NCBI GenBank assembly: GCA_005503065.1 | Contig: SCOE01000006.1 | Span: 178,897 to 242,896, forward strand | DNA from: Comamonadaceae bacterium ALPHA2B | GTDB taxonomy: Bacteria > Pseudomonadota > Gammaproteobacteria > Burkholderiales > Burkholderiaceae_C | Reading direction: 5' to 3' | Length of the DNA: 64,000 bases | Made by a program: the position numbers and the translations under genes | In this document: one piece after another, positions 16,742-26,900 of the stretch | Position numbering within the stretch: the first letter of the stretch is position 1 | Layout of the letters: every line of letters starts with the position of its first letter | Notes under the pieces: model-generated | What the model was told of the DNA's origin: nothing | Seen by the model: only the letters and a program-made list of their open reading frames with translations | Databases searched by the model: none

Positions 16742-17494
16742 ATGACACGCTTGGCGCCCGAGTTCGACCGTCTCTACGCAGCCGTGCCGAACGGCGGCAC
16801 GTCCGATGCCGCGCTGACCGGTCCGGCAGGCGAGGTCCGGGCGTTGGTGCTGGAGCTCACCGCACCACCTGCCTGGGACAGCCTCGGCCAGGTCTGGCGG
16901 GGTGTTCAGGTCGACCTGGGCTTTCCAGCTCCGGGCATCGCCGTCTCCGGAGTCGATGGGCTTCAGTTGTGGTTTTCCCTCGCGCAGGCCGTGACCGCAC
17001 CGGAGGGCCATGCCTTCCTCCATGCATTGAGCCGCCGTTTTCTTCCCGATGTGCCGGTCCGACGTGTGCGGCTGTTTCCGAATCCCGTGTCCGGGCATGC
17101 GCGGCCGGTACCGGAATGCCGGACGGCGAGCGGCGATTGGTCCGCGTTCGTGGCGCCCGACCTGGCGCCGGTGTTCGGTGACACGCCCTGGCTGGACATT
17201 CCCCCCGGCGACGAGGGCCAGGCGGCTTTGCTGGCCGGCCTCACATCCATCCCGCCAGCGGCGTTCGACGCGGCCGTGGCGCTGTTGGGCGAGGAAGGCT
17301 CTGTACCCGCGGTGGCGACCATCTCCGACCCGGCGGAGCACGACGCCGCAGCGGCTGCGGCACTGCGGGTCGACCCGACCGACGATCCGCTCCTTTTTCT
17401 TCAGCAGGTGATGAGCAACGAGCGCGTGCCGCTGGCCCTGCGCGTCGAGGCGGCCAAGGCCCTCCTGGCTCACCGTGGAGGCGGGGGTCGATGA
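16742..17494 (+). CDS. Hypothetical protein, unknown family
   Basis: 250 residues, soluble, no signal peptide. The region rich in Pro, Trp and acidic residues (residues 30-100) and the end VPLALRVEAAKALLAH suggest a real folded protein. No catalytic motif is recognised. The ATG at 16742 is 74 bases after the permease gene; a short hydrophobic-free N terminus follows. Its stop overlaps the start of the next gene (ATGA at 17491-17494), so the two unknown genes are translationally coupled. Confidence 0.6.
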   Translation: MTRLAPEFDRLYAAVPNGGTSDAALTGPAGEVRALVLELTAPPAWDSLGQVWRGVQVDLGFPAPGIAVSGVDGLQLWFSLAQAVTAPEGHAFLHALSRRFLPDVPVRRVRLFPNPVSGHARPVPECRTASGDWSAFVAPDLAPVFGDTPWLDIPPGDEGQAALLAGLTSIPPAAFDAAVALLGEEGSVPAVATISDPAEHDAAAAAALRVDPTDDPLLFLQQVMSNERVPLALRVEAAKALLAHRGGGGR

Positions 17495-18105
17495 GGGGCA
17501 GAACATTCAGTCAGCCGTCACGGAATGGGGCGGCGGCATGGCCGCAAGCGTCGAGGCCGGCTTGGACCAAGCCTCGCTTCGCATCCAGGGGCCCGGCGTG
17601 CGCGGTGCTGGTTGCAGCGCTTTGTGCGGGCGCGGCGGTGCAGTCGCATGCCCAGGCGCTTCCGCCCGGTGCGCGCATCGGCATGGATGCCGATCAATTG
17701 GCGGTGGCCGTGCCGGGCCTGAAGCGAGTCGCGCGACCGGCGCGGCTGGCCGGTGGGCTCGCCGGCCTGTGGCGTGGCAACGCCGTGGACGTGGCCGGCC
17801 AGCACTTCGAGCCCACCTTCTTCGTGGCGGGCGGCCAACTGCGCCGGGTGGAGTACGCAGCGGTGACGACCGCTGCCGACGACCACGGCACTGCCGCCTT
17901 CGCCGCCTTGCTGGACTGGGGCCGGCGTGCGTGGGGCCGCGAACGCCTTGCACGAGACGTGGGCAGCCTGCAAACCAGCGAAATCGCGTCGTGGACCGTC
18001 GCAGACGACCTCGACGTGTACCTGCAGCGTGCGCAGACGCCGCGCGAGGCGTCCGTGCGGCTGGTCTACAAGCTGCGCCAGCTCAAGGACGGGAGCGAAC
18101 TCTGA
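17491..18105 (+). CDS. Secreted hypothetical protein
   Basis: 204 residues. A long N-terminal extension precedes a signal-peptide-like hydrophobic stretch (AVLVAALCAGAAVQSHA) around residues 38-54, with probable cleavage before QALPPG. A start nearer the signal peptide is possible, but no better start was found than the coupled ATG at 17491. The mature part has repeated short beta-strand-like segments (GLWRGNAVDVAGQHFEPTFF) and is likely periplasmic. No family is recognised. It converges on ureG with 21 bases between the stops. Confidence 0.6.
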   Translation: MRGRTFSQPSRNGAAAWPQASRPAWTKPRFASRGPACAVLVAALCAGAAVQSHAQALPPGARIGMDADQLAVAVPGLKRVARPARLAGGLAGLWRGNAVDVAGQHFEPTFFVAGGQLRRVEYAAVTTAADDHGTAAFAALLDWGRRAWGRERLARDVGSLQTSEIASWTVADDLDVYLQRAQTPREASVRLVYKLRQLKDGSEL

Positions 18106-18126
18106 GCAGCCGGCACCGCCGCGGGA

Positions 18127-18774
18127 TCAGGAGGCGCGCAGCATGCCCCGCTCCTCGATGAAGCGAACCACCTGCGCCACGCCGTCCTGCGTCTTGAGGT
18201 TGGTCATCACGTAGGGCTTGGCCTTGCGCATGCGCTGCGTGTCCTGCTCCATCACGCCCAGGTCGGCGCCCACGTAGGGTGCCAGGTCGGTCTTGTTGAT
18301 GACGAAGAGGTCGCTCTTGGTGATGCCGGGGCCGCCCTTGCGCGGGATCTTCTCGCCGGCGGCGACGTCGATCACGTAGATCGTGAGGTCCGACAGCTCG
18401 GGACTGAAGGTGGCGGCCAGGTTGTCGCCGCCGCTCTCGACGAAGACCACGTCCGCGTCCGGAAAGTCCTCCAGCATGCGGTCGATGGCCTCGAGGTTGA
18501 TCGACGCGTCCTCGCGAATCGCCGTGTGCGGGCAGCCGCCCGTCTCCACGCCCATGATGCGTTCGGCCGGCAGGGCCCCGGCCACGGTGAGCAGGCGCTG
18601 GTCTTCCTTGGTGTAGATGTCGTTGGTGATGGCGACCAGGTCGTACTGCTCGCGCATCGTCTTGCACAGCATCTCCAGCAGCGTGGTCTTGCCGGAGCCG
18701 ACAGGCCCGCCGATGCCCACGCGCAGGGGCGGGAGTTTCTTGGTGCGGTTCGGGATGTGGTGCAGGGCGCTCAT
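18127..18774 (-). CDS. ureG: Urease accessory GTPase UreG
   Basis: 215 residues from ATG 18774. Walker A is [16 protein letters not shown], and the family motifs [28 protein letters not shown] and [11 protein letters not shown] follow. UreG is a SIMIBI GTPase that couples GTP hydrolysis to nickel insertion, as a complex with UreF and UreD. The start at 18819 is possible, but it would overlap ureF by 35 bases. It is the last gene of the urease operon. Confidence 0.95.
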   Translation of the reverse strand: MSALHHIPNRTKKLPPLRVGIGGPVGSGKTTLLEMLCKTMREQYDLVAITNDIYTKEDQRLLTVAGALPAERIMGVETGGCPHTAIREDASINLEAIDRMLEDFPDADVVFVESGGDNLAATFSPELSDLTIYVIDVAAGEKIPRKGGPGITKSDLFVINKTDLAPYVGADLGVMEQDTQRMRKAKPYVMTNLKTQDGVAQVVRFIEERGMLRAS

Positions 18775-18784
18775 GGTGCTTGGC

Positions 18785-19480
18785 TCAGCTTCGGAAGAGA
18801 CGGGAGTATTGGGCTTCATGCCGTGCGGACAGCACCGCCAGCATGGGGGAAAAGGCCTGGCGGCGGTCGTCGTCCAGTTGCATCGCCGCGTCGACGGCGG
18901 CCGGCATCTCGCGCGCCAGGCGTGCCAGCATGCGCTGGCCTGCGCTCTGGCCCAGGGGCACGGCCTTGACGGCGGCGGCGGTCATGTTCTCGGCCCAGCC
19001 GAAGGCGTAGGCCAGGCAGCCGTCGCGCACCGAGGCGCCGCTGCGCGCTGCGGCGAAGGCGAAGGCCACCGGGTAGGTCGCGGGCAGGGCATCGAAGGCC
19101 GCGGCCGCGTCGTCGTGGTGCAGCTTCAGCCATTCCAGGAACGAGCGGCCCATCTGTTCGGTCTGCAGCTGGAACTCGGCCGATTCGCGCGTGGCCAGCA
19201 CCCAGGCATTCAACGCCTGCACGCGTGCCATGTCGCCGCCGCTCCACGCCTCGATGGCCGAGGCGACCACGGACAGGTCGCCGCGCGCCAGGGCAAGGTG
19301 CAGCTGATCGGCCAGCCAATCCGCTGCCGTGGCCTCGTCCTTCACGCCGGCCCACTCCACTGCGGCCTCCAGCCCTTCGGAATAAGAGAAGCCGCCCACC
19401 GGCAGTGCGGGCGAGGCCAGCCAGATCAGCTGCAACAGGCTGCTCGCCTCGATGGCACCGTGGGACGCGGACGCGTGCAT
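18785..19480 (-). CDS. ureF: Urease accessory protein UreF
   Basis: 231 residues, all helical. [20 protein letters not shown] is the family start and [13 protein letters not shown] lies in the second half. UreF forms the platform on which UreG and UreD assemble with apo-urease. The gene starts 14 bases after ureE and ends 10 bases before the ureG start. Confidence 0.93.
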   Translation of the reverse strand: MHASASHGAIEASSLLQLIWLASPALPVGGFSYSEGLEAAVEWAGVKDEATAADWLADQLHLALARGDLSVVASAIEAWSGGDMARVQALNAWVLATRESAEFQLQTEQMGRSFLEWLKLHHDDAAAAFDALPATYPVAFAFAAARSGASVRDGCLAYAFGWAENMTAAAVKAVPLGQSAGQRMLARLAREMPAAVDAAMQLDDDRRQAFSPMLAVLSARHEAQYSRLFRS

Positions 19481-19494
19481 GTGTGGCAGGCGCT

Positions 19495-20082
19495 TCAGTG
19501 CGAATGGCTGCAGCCCGGGCCGTGGACATGGCCATGGTCATCGTGCTGATGCTCGGGCGCGAGGATCAGCGGCGGCTGCCCGTGGGCGTGGTCGTGGGAG
19601 TGGCCGTGGTCGTGACCATGGCCGCCGTGTCCGCCATAGGCACCGCCCTCCGGCTCGAAGGCATCGTCCATCGCCACCACGATCAGGTGCATGGCGCGCA
19701 GCATGTCGGCCAGCACGTGGTCGGGTTCGATCTTCAGGTGGTCGGGTTGCAACTCGATCGGCACATGCCGGTTGCCCAGGTGGTAGGCCGCGCGCGTGAG
19801 ATCGAAAGGCGTGCCGTGCGTCGTGCAGTGCGTGATGCGCAGCACCGGCTGCTTCGCTGCGACCACGCGCAGCAGCGAGCCGTCTTCGAGCACCAGGACG
19901 TCGCCGCCACGCACGGCCGTGCCGCGCGGCAGGAAGACGCCCACCTGGCGTCCGAGCGAATCGGTGGCGTCGAAGCGGCTCTTCTGCCGCACGTCCCAGT
20001 CGAGTTCGACGGCGGCGGCGCGCTTGAGCAGCACGGGCGCGAGGCCGCGGCCCTGGGGCATGAGTTTGTTGGCGGTGAGCAT
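19495..20082 (-). CDS. ureE: Urease accessory nickel chaperone UreE, His-rich tail
   Basis: 195 residues. The N-terminal peptide-binding-like domain is followed by the metal-binding domain (GNRHVPIEL carries the conserved His). A long C-terminal His-rich tail (about residues 150-195, [14 protein letters not shown]) binds several nickel ions. It delivers nickel to the UreFDG complex. Confidence 0.95.
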   Translation of the reverse strand: MLTANKLMPQGRGLAPVLLKRAAAVELDWDVRQKSRFDATDSLGRQVGVFLPRGTAVRGGDVLVLEDGSLLRVVAAKQPVLRITHCTTHGTPFDLTRAAYHLGNRHVPIELQPDHLKIEPDHVLADMLRAMHLIVVAMDDAFEPEGGAYGGHGGHGHDHGHSHDHAHGQPPLILAPEHQHDDHGHVHGPGCSHSH

Positions 20083-20181
20083 GGTGTATGGGCGTCTGTG
20101 GGCGGTCGACGGGGGTGGGCAGGACGCTATTGTCCGGCGGCACGGCCGGGCTGGCGGGCATGGCCCCGGGGGCCACGTGTT

Positions 20182-20661
20182 CTACAGCGTCCGCGTCATG
20201 AAGTGGCTGGCCGGATCGTTCGTGTAGTCGGAGAACGGCGCGCACGCTTCGAACCCGTTCCGGGCATAGAGAGCCCGTGCCGGCGCGAAGAAGGGCTGGC
20301 TTCCGGTTTCCAGGCTCATCCGGGTGTGTCCTGTGGCCCGGGCCTCGGCCAGCGCATGCGCCAGCAGTTGCGCGGCGATGCCCTGGCCGCGCAGGCGCGC
20401 GGCGGTGCGCATGGATTTGAGTTCCGCATGGCCGTCGTCCAACCGTTTCAGCGCCACGGTGCCAGCCAGCGCCTCGCCGGTCGAATCGGCCGTCCAGGCG
20501 CTCCAGAAGCGGATCCCGGGCCGGCGCAGGCCCTCCAGGTCCAGTGCATGCACGCTCTCGGGCGGCGAGACGCGGCGCATGTCCGCCAGGTGATCTTCCA
20601 GGAAGGCGGCGATGCGCGGATCGCGCAGGTCGTCCAGGCGAATGCGCAACGCCACCGCCAT
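20182..20661 (-). CDS. GNAT-family acetyltransferase inside the urease operon
   Basis: 159 residues. The acetyl-CoA pyrophosphate-binding loop is RLRGQGIAAQLL, with FFAPARALYARNGFEAC and DYTNDPASHFMTRTL at the end, as in YafP/YjdJ-type GNATs. Substrate unknown. It starts three bases after the ureC stop, so it is probably transcribed with the urease genes, although a role in urease maturation is not established. Confidence 0.85.
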   Translation of the reverse strand: MAVALRIRLDDLRDPRIAAFLEDHLADMRRVSPPESVHALDLEGLRRPGIRFWSAWTADSTGEALAGTVALKRLDDGHAELKSMRTAARLRGQGIAAQLLAHALAEARATGHTRMSLETGSQPFFAPARALYARNGFEACAPFSDYTNDPASHFMTRTL

Positions 20662-20664
20662 TGG

Positions 20665-22383
20665 TCAGAAGAGGAAATACCGCTGCGTCATCGGCAGCAC
20701 CTTGGCCGGCTCGCAGGTGAGCAGGACACCATCGGCGCGCACGGCGTAGGTCTGGTGGTCGATCTCCATCTTCGGGGCGTAGCCGTTGTGGATCAGGTGC
20801 TGCTTGCGCACGCCGCGGATGTTCTTCACCGCGCTCACGGTCTTGGCGAGGCCGTAGCGCTCCTTCACGCCGGCCGCGAGGCCCGCCTGCGACACGAAGG
20901 TCAGCGAGCCCTTCGCCAGCGAGCCGCCAAAGGCGCCGAACATCGGCCGGTAGTGCACCGGCTGCGGGGTGGGGATGCTGGCGTTGGGGTCGCCCATGGC
21001 GGCCATCGCGATGCTCCCGCCCTTGAGGATGCAGAAGGGCTTGACGCCGAAAAAGGCGGGCTTCCACACCACGATGTCGGCCCACTTGCCCACTTCGAGG
21101 CTGCCCACCTCGTGGGCGATGCCGTGCGAGATGGCGGGGTTGATCGTGTACTTCGCGACGTAGCGCCTGGCGCGGAAATTGTCGGCGCGCTCGCTGTCCT
21201 CGGGCAACGCACCGCGCTGCGCCTTCATCTTGCTCGCCGTCTGCCAGGTGCGGATGATGACCTCGCCCACGCGGCCCATGGCCTGCGAGTCGCTGCTCAT
21301 CATGCTGATGGCACCCAGGTCGTGCAGGATGTCCTCGGCCGCGATGGTCTCCTTGCGGATGCGCGATTCGGCGAAAGCCAGGTCTTCGGCGATGGCGGCG
21401 TCGAGGTGGTGGCACACCATCAGCATGTCGACATGCTCGTCGAGCGTGTTCACGGTGTAGGGCATCGTCGGGTTGGTCGACGAGGGCAGGAAGTTCGCCT
21501 CGCCCACCACGCGCAGGATGTCGGGCGCATGGCCACCGCCCGCGCCCTCGGTGTGGAAGGCGCACAGCGACCGGCCCCGGGTGGCGGCGATGGTGTCCTC
21601 GACGAAGCCCGATTCGTTCAGGGTGTCGGAATGGATCGCCACCTGCGTGTCGGTGGCCTCGGCCACATCCAGGCAGTGGTCGATGGCCGAGGGCGTGGTG
21701 CCCCAGTCCTCGTGCAGCTTCAGGCCGATCACGCCGGCCTCGATCTGCTCGTGCAGCGCCTCGGGCCGGCTCGCGTTGCCCTTGCCCAGGAAGCCGAGGT
21801 TCATCGGGAAGGCGTCGGCCGCCTGCAGCATGCGCTCGATGTGCCAGGGGCCGGGCGTGCAGGTGGTGGCGAAGGTGCCCGTGGCGGGGCCGGTGCCGCC
21901 GCCGAGCATGGTGGTCACGCCCGACGCCAGCGCCTCCTCGATCTGCTGCGGGCAGATGAAGTGGATGTGGCTGTCGATGCCGCCGGCCGTGACGATGTTG
22001 CCCTCGCAGCTGATGACTTCGGTGCCGGGGCCGATCACGATGTCCACGCCCGGCTGCGTGTCGGGGTTGCCGGCCTTGCCGATGGCGGCGATGCGGCCGT
22101 CCTTCAGGCCGATGTCGGCCTTGACGATGCCCCAGTGGTCGAGGATCAGGGCGTTGGTGAGGACCGTGTCGACGGCGCCCGCCGCGCGCGTGCGCTGGCT
22201 CTGCGCCATGCCGTCGCGGATCGTCTTGCCGCCGCCGAACTTCACCTCTTCGCCGTAGCCGCCGGCGCGCAGGGTGTAGTCCTCCTCGACCTCGATCACC
22301 AGGCCCGTATCCGCCAGGCGCACGCGGTCGCCGACGGTGGGGCCGAAAATTTCTGCATAGGCGCGGCGGGAGATGGTGGCCAC
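20665..22383 (-). CDS. ureC: Urease alpha subunit UreC, catalytic
   Basis: 572 residues, the normal length. Nickel ligands are seen in [20 protein letters not shown]; the carbamylated Lys in [12 protein letters not shown]; ligand or active-site His in AIHSDTLNE and [15 protein letters not shown]; the flap Cys-His in MVCHHLD; and the late Asp in [15 protein letters not shown]. All catalytic residues look intact, so an active enzyme is expected if nickel maturation is complete. A repeat separates it from ureB by about 160 bases. Confidence 0.97.
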   Translation of the reverse strand: MATISRRAYAEIFGPTVGDRVRLADTGLVIEVEEDYTLRAGGYGEEVKFGGGKTIRDGMAQSQRTRAAGAVDTVLTNALILDHWGIVKADIGLKDGRIAAIGKAGNPDTQPGVDIVIGPGTEVISCEGNIVTAGGIDSHIHFICPQQIEEALASGVTTMLGGGTGPATGTFATTCTPGPWHIERMLQAADAFPMNLGFLGKGNASRPEALHEQIEAGVIGLKLHEDWGTTPSAIDHCLDVAEATDTQVAIHSDTLNESGFVEDTIAATRGRSLCAFHTEGAGGGHAPDILRVVGEANFLPSSTNPTMPYTVNTLDEHVDMLMVCHHLDAAIAEDLAFAESRIRKETIAAEDILHDLGAISMMSSDSQAMGRVGEVIIRTWQTASKMKAQRGALPEDSERADNFRARRYVAKYTINPAISHGIAHEVGSLEVGKWADIVVWKPAFFGVKPFCILKGGSIAMAAMGDPNASIPTPQPVHYRPMFGAFGGSLAKGSLTFVSQAGLAAGVKERYGLAKTVSAVKNIRGVRKQHLIHNGYAPKMEIDHQTYAVRADGVLLTCEPAKVLPMTQRYFLF

Positions 22384-22413
22384 AGCGTTGTCCTGAGTGG
22401 GGGATTCAAGAAG

Positions 22414-22536
22414 GCGGACCGCCGAACGCAGAGGGCGCAGAGGTGAAGCAGAGGGCGCAGAAGGAACACCAGAATGGGTTTTGACGTCTCTGCGTGTTCT
22501 GCGAAATCTCTGCGCCCTCTGCGTTCGGCTGTCCGC
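22414..22536. repeat. Inverted repeat element (CGCAGAGGGCGCAGAG type) inside the urease operon
   Basis: Left arm 22414-22442 and right arm 22508-22536 are reverse complements over 29 bases with one mismatch. The core is GAACGCAGAGGGCGCAGAG. A second, related element lies at 62253-62359. The internal parts also share ACCAGAAT, which points to common origin. It sits between ureB and ureC and could fold in the polycistronic mRNA. Confidence 0.85.
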
Positions 22537-22545
22537 ATTGGGTTT

Positions 22546-22854
22546 TCAGAGCGGCCCTTGCACCAGTCCGCGAAAGCCGTACACGGTGCGCGCCCCGGCG
22601 TAGTCGACCAGCTCCACGGTGCGCTGCTGCCCGGGCTCGAAGCGCACGGCCGTGCCCGAGGCGATGTTCAGACGCATGCCGCGCGCCGCATCGCGGTCGA
22701 AGTCCAGTGCGCCGTTGGTCTCGGCGAAATGGTAGTGCGAGCCGACCTGGATCGGCCGGTCGGCGGTGTTCTTCACCACCACCGTCAGCGTGCGGCGGCC
22801 AGGGTTGAGGTCGTGGTCGCCCGCGTCGATCAGCAGCTCACCGGGAATCGTCAT
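22546..22854 (-). CDS. ureB: Urease beta subunit UreB
   Basis: 102 residues from ATG 22854. It starts [19 protein letters not shown] and contains [18 protein letters not shown] and [19 protein letters not shown], all UreB signatures. It forms the trimeric urease core with UreA and UreC. It follows ureJ by 13 bases. Confidence 0.95.
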   Translation of the reverse strand: MTIPGELLIDAGDHDLNPGRRTLTVVVKNTADRPIQVGSHYHFAETNGALDFDRDAARGMRLNIASGTAVRFEPGQQRTVELVDYAGARTVYGFRGLVQGPL

Positions 22855-22867
22855 CGCGGTGCTCCGA

Positions 22868-23479
22868 TCAGGCCAGGCCGCCGAGCAGCGCCGCGCCCAG
22901 CAGGGCCACGGCCGCGCCGGCGATGCGTGGCACCCAGCGGTTGGCATGTCGCAGCGCATAGCCCAGGCCGATGCCGGCGACATGCAGCAGCGCCGTGGCC
23001 GCCACCATGCCGGCCAGCGTGAGCGCGGCGTCCGGCTCGCCCGCCAGTTCGTGGCCGTGCGCGATGCCGTGGAAGACGGCGAACACGCCGACCAGCGCGG
23101 CGGAGGCCAACGCCGGCAGGCGCTTTTGCGTGAGCACCAGCAGGCCGAGCACGAGCAGCGAGGCCGCGATCATCGGTTCCACCGCCGGCAACTGGACACC
23201 GGCCAGCCCCATCAGTGCGCCGACCAGCAGCATGGCCACGAAGCCCAGCGGAGCCCACAGCAGATCGGCACCGCGGCGCGCCACCAGGGCGCTCCACAGG
23301 CCCACCGCCACCATGGCGGCCAGGTGGTCGAGACCGGTCAGCGGGTGCATGAAGCCGGCGGCCAGGCCATGGTGCAGGCCGGCGTCGGCGCCCGTGTGGG
23401 CGAGGGCAGGCAGGGTGATCAGGCTGGCGAACGCGACGGTGGTGGCGGCGGCGACGCGGGCAGGGCGAGTGAAGGACAT
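22868..23479 (-). CDS. ureJ: HupE/UreJ family membrane protein, putative nickel permease
   Basis: 204 residues from ATG 23479. A signal peptide (to about residue 28, ALA-H) is followed by [16 protein letters not shown] and [14 protein letters not shown], the His-rich family motif, and about five more membrane segments. HupE/UreJ proteins transport nickel or cobalt. It lies between ureA and ureB, an arrangement common in Burkholderiales. Confidence 0.9.
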   Translation of the reverse strand: MSFTRPARVAAATTVAFASLITLPALAHTGADAGLHHGLAAGFMHPLTGLDHLAAMVAVGLWSALVARRGADLLWAPLGFVAMLLVGALMGLAGVQLPAVEPMIAASLLVLGLLVLTQKRLPALASAALVGVFAVFHGIAHGHELAGEPDAALTLAGMVAATALLHVAGIGLGYALRHANRWVPRIAGAAVALLGAALLGGLA

Positions 23480-23498
23480 GAATCGGTCTCCGGGGAAA

Positions 23499-23801
23499 TC
23501 AGGCAATCGGCTGGTGCACGGTCACGAGTTTCGTGCCGTCGGGGAAGGTCGCTTCGACCTGGATGTCGGGGATCATCTCCGGCACCCCTTCCATCACGTC
23601 GTCGCGCGTCAGGACGGCGCGGCCCTCGCTCATCAACGCGGCGACCGTCTTGCCGTCGCGCGCACCTTCCATCACGGCCGCCGAGATCAGCGCAACCGCC
23701 TCGGGGTAGTTCAGCTTCAGGCCGCGGGCCTTGCGCCGCTCCGCCAGCAGGGCCGCGGTGAAGATCAGGAGTTTGTCTTTCTCTCTGGGAGTCAATTCCA
23801 T
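23499..23801 (-). CDS. ureA: Urease gamma subunit UreA
   Basis: 100 residues, the full length of the bacterial gamma subunit. It starts [20 protein letters not shown] and ends [21 protein letters not shown]. It is the first gene of the operon; upstream is a divergent permease-kinase gene, with only about 100 bases between the two starts. No ureD gene is found upstream or elsewhere in the window. Confidence 0.96.
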   Translation of the reverse strand: MELTPREKDKLLIFTAALLAERRKARGLKLNYPEAVALISAAVMEGARDGKTVAALMSEGRAVLTRDDVMEGVPEMIPDIQVEATFPDGTKLVTVHQPIA

Positions 23802-23900
23802 ATCGCTGGGCTCGATGTTGCGTCGTCGTGATCGCGAGGCATTATGGGCAACGACGCGTCCTTGCAACAGTCGTGCCGCGCGCCGCCTTCGGCATGAAAT

Positions 23901-26900
23901 GTGCACCGCAATGGTGTGCCCTCCGAGTCCGCCCCTGCCATCGATCCGCGCGACACCGCCCGCGAGGACGCGCCCCAGCGCATCGTCAAGGTCCGGCGCG
24001 ACTACAACAGCTGGGTCGGCAGCGAGACGCTGGAGGACTACGCGCTGCGCTTCACGCCGCAGCGCTTCCGCAAGTGGTCCGAATGGCGGGTGGCCAACAC
24101 CGCCTTCGGCGCAGCCTCCTTCCTGATCCTGGAGGCCGTGGGCGCCACGCTGCTGGTGCAGTACGGCTTCGCCAACGCCTTCTGGGCCATCCTCGCGACG
24201 GGGCTCATCATCTTCCTGGCCGGCTGGCCGATCAGCGTGTACGCGGCGCGATACGGCGTCGACATGGACCTGCTCACGCGCGGCGCGGGCTTCGGGTACA
24301 TCGGCTCGACCATCACCTCGCTGATCTACGCCAGCTTCACCTTCATCTTCTTCGCGCTCGAGGCGGCCGTGATGGCCTATGCGCTCGAACTCGCACTGGG
24401 CATCCCGCCGGCCTGGGGCTACCTGGTGTGCGCGCTGGTCGTCATCCCGCTGGTCACGCACGGCGTCTCGGCCATCAGCCGGCTGCAACTGTGGACGCAG
24501 CCGATCTGGCTGCTCATGCTGGTGGTGCCCTTTGGCTTCGTGCTGATGCGCGATGCCGGTGCATTCGCGGGCATCACGCACTACGTCGGGGATCGGCGGG
24601 GGTCTGCCGGCTTCAATTTGCACCTGTTCGGTGCGGCACTGACGGTCGGCATTGCGCTCATCACGCAGATGGGCGAGCAGGCCGACTACCTGCGCTTCAT
24701 GCCCGCGCGCACCCGCGCCAACCGGGGCCGCTGGTGGCTGGGCGTGATGGCCGGCGGGCCGGGCTGGGTGGTGCTGGGCGTGGTCAAGATGCTCGGTGGG
24801 GCGCTGCTGGCCTACCTGGCGATTACCCACATGGTGCCGACCGAGCGCGCCGTGGACCCGAACCAGATGTACCTCGCCGCCTACGAATACGTCTTTCCGA
24901 ACTACGGCTGGGCGGTGGCGGCCACCGCGCTGTTCGTGGTGATCTCGCAGCTGAAGATCAACGTCACCAACGCCTATGCGGGCTCCCTGGCCTGGAGCAA
25001 TTTCTTCTCGCGCGTCACGCACAGCCACCCGGGGCGCGTGGTGTGGGTGGTGTTCAACGCGCTCATCGCCTTCATGCTGATGGAGATGAACGTGTTCGAG
25101 GCCCTGGGCGACGTGCTGGGCCTGTACGCCAACATTGCCATCGCCTGGATGATGGCGGTGGTGGCCGACCTCGTGGTCAACAAGCCGCTGGGCCTGTCGC
25201 CGCCGGGCATCGAATTCAAGCGCGCGCACCTGTGGGACATCAACCCGGTGGGCGTGGGCGCGATGGTGCTGGCCTCGGCGCTGTCGATCACCGCGCACCT
25301 GGGCGTGTTCGGACCGCTCGCGCAGTCCTTCTCGGCCGTGATCGCGCTGGGCACCGCCTTCGTGACGGCGCCGCTGATCGCGTGGGCGACCCGTGGCAAG
25401 TATTACCTGGCACGGGGCGACGCGCTCTTGCCCTCGCTCCCGCAGGCGGGAGAGGGTCGGGGTGAGGGTGGCGATGGTGCCCAAGCCGCACGCGGCCACC
25501 CCCTCACCCCAGCCCTCTCCCCGGCGGGGCGAGGGAGCAGCGCGCATACGGGGCCAGGAATGGACCGAGTCACGCGCTGGGCACGCGTCGAGGGCACGGC
25601 TTCGGTGGCGCTGGTGACGCAGCGCTGCGTCATCTGCGAGCGCGAGTACGAAGGCCCCGACATGGCGCATTGCCCCGCGTACCAGGGCGCCATCTGCTCG
25701 CTGTGCTGCACCCTCGATGCCCGCTGCGGCGACCTGTGCAAGCCGCAGGCGTCGCTGTCCGCGCAATGGTCGGCCACGCTGCGATGGCTGCTGCCGCGGC
25801 GCGTGTGGCCCTACCTCGACACCGGCCTGGGCCACTTCATCATGCTCATGCTGATCGTCGTGCCACTGCTGGCCGCGGTCTTCGGCGTGCTCTACCAGCA
25901 GGAGCTGCGCGGCGTCGGCGAATGGGTGCAGGCCGGCGCGGCCGCTGCGCCGGGCGTGGGCAAGGCGGTGAGCGCGGAAGTGGGCAGCGCGCTGCGCGGC
26001 GGCTTCTTCAAGGCCTACATGGCGCTGCTGCTCATTGCCGGCATCGTCGCCTGGTGGCTGGTGCTGGCGCACCAGAGCCGCAAGGTGGCCCAGGAGGAGT
26101 CGAACCGGCAGACCCGCCTGCTCATGCGCGAGATCGAGTTGCATCGCGAGACCGACCGTGCCCTGCAGGAGGCCAAGCAGACGGCCGACGCCGCCAACCA
26201 AGCCAAGAGCCGCTACATCAGCGCCATCAGCCACGAGCTGCGCACGCCGCTCAATTCGATCCTCGGCTACGCCCAGCTCATGGGCGAGGACGCCTCGGTG
26301 CCGCCACACCGCCAGCAGGCCGTGGCCGTCATCAAGCGCGGCGGCGAACACCTGCTCTCTCTCATCGAGGGCACGCTGGACCTGGCCCACATCGAGTCGG
26401 GCAAGCTCACCCTTCAGGCGCGGCCGCTGCGCTTCGTCGACATGCTGCGCGAACTGGCCGAGATGTTCGAGCCGCAGGCGGCCGACAAGGGCCTGCACTT
26501 TCGCTTCGAACCCGCCGGGAACCTGCCCGAGGTGGTGCGCGCCGACGAGAAGCGCGTGCGCCAGATCCTCATCAACCTGCTGGGCAATGCCATCAAGTTC
26601 ACCGCCCGCGGCGAGGTGGGCCTGCGCGTGGCCTATGCGCGCGAATTCGCCACCCTCGAGATCGAGGACACCGGCCCCGGGATGGACGCGCAGGCGCTGG
26701 CGCGCATCTTCGAGCCCTTCGTGCGCGTCGAGTCGCCCGGCACGGCTGCCACGCCGGGTGCCGGCCTGGGCCTGACCATGGCCAAGATGCTCACCGACCT
26801 GATGGGCGGCGAAATGAAGGTACAGAGCGTGCCGGGGCAGGGCTCGGTGTTCCGCGTGCGCCTTTTCCTGCCGCGGGTGCACGAGGCGCCTGCGCGTGGC

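Noticed and set aside
19225..22446. A very long open frame on the plus strand, over 1000 codons, opposite the urease genes
   Set aside because: It is antisense to ureF, ureE, the GNAT gene and ureC, has low-complexity Arg/His/Ala composition and no family motif. GC-rich coding DNA commonly leaves such open antisense frames.
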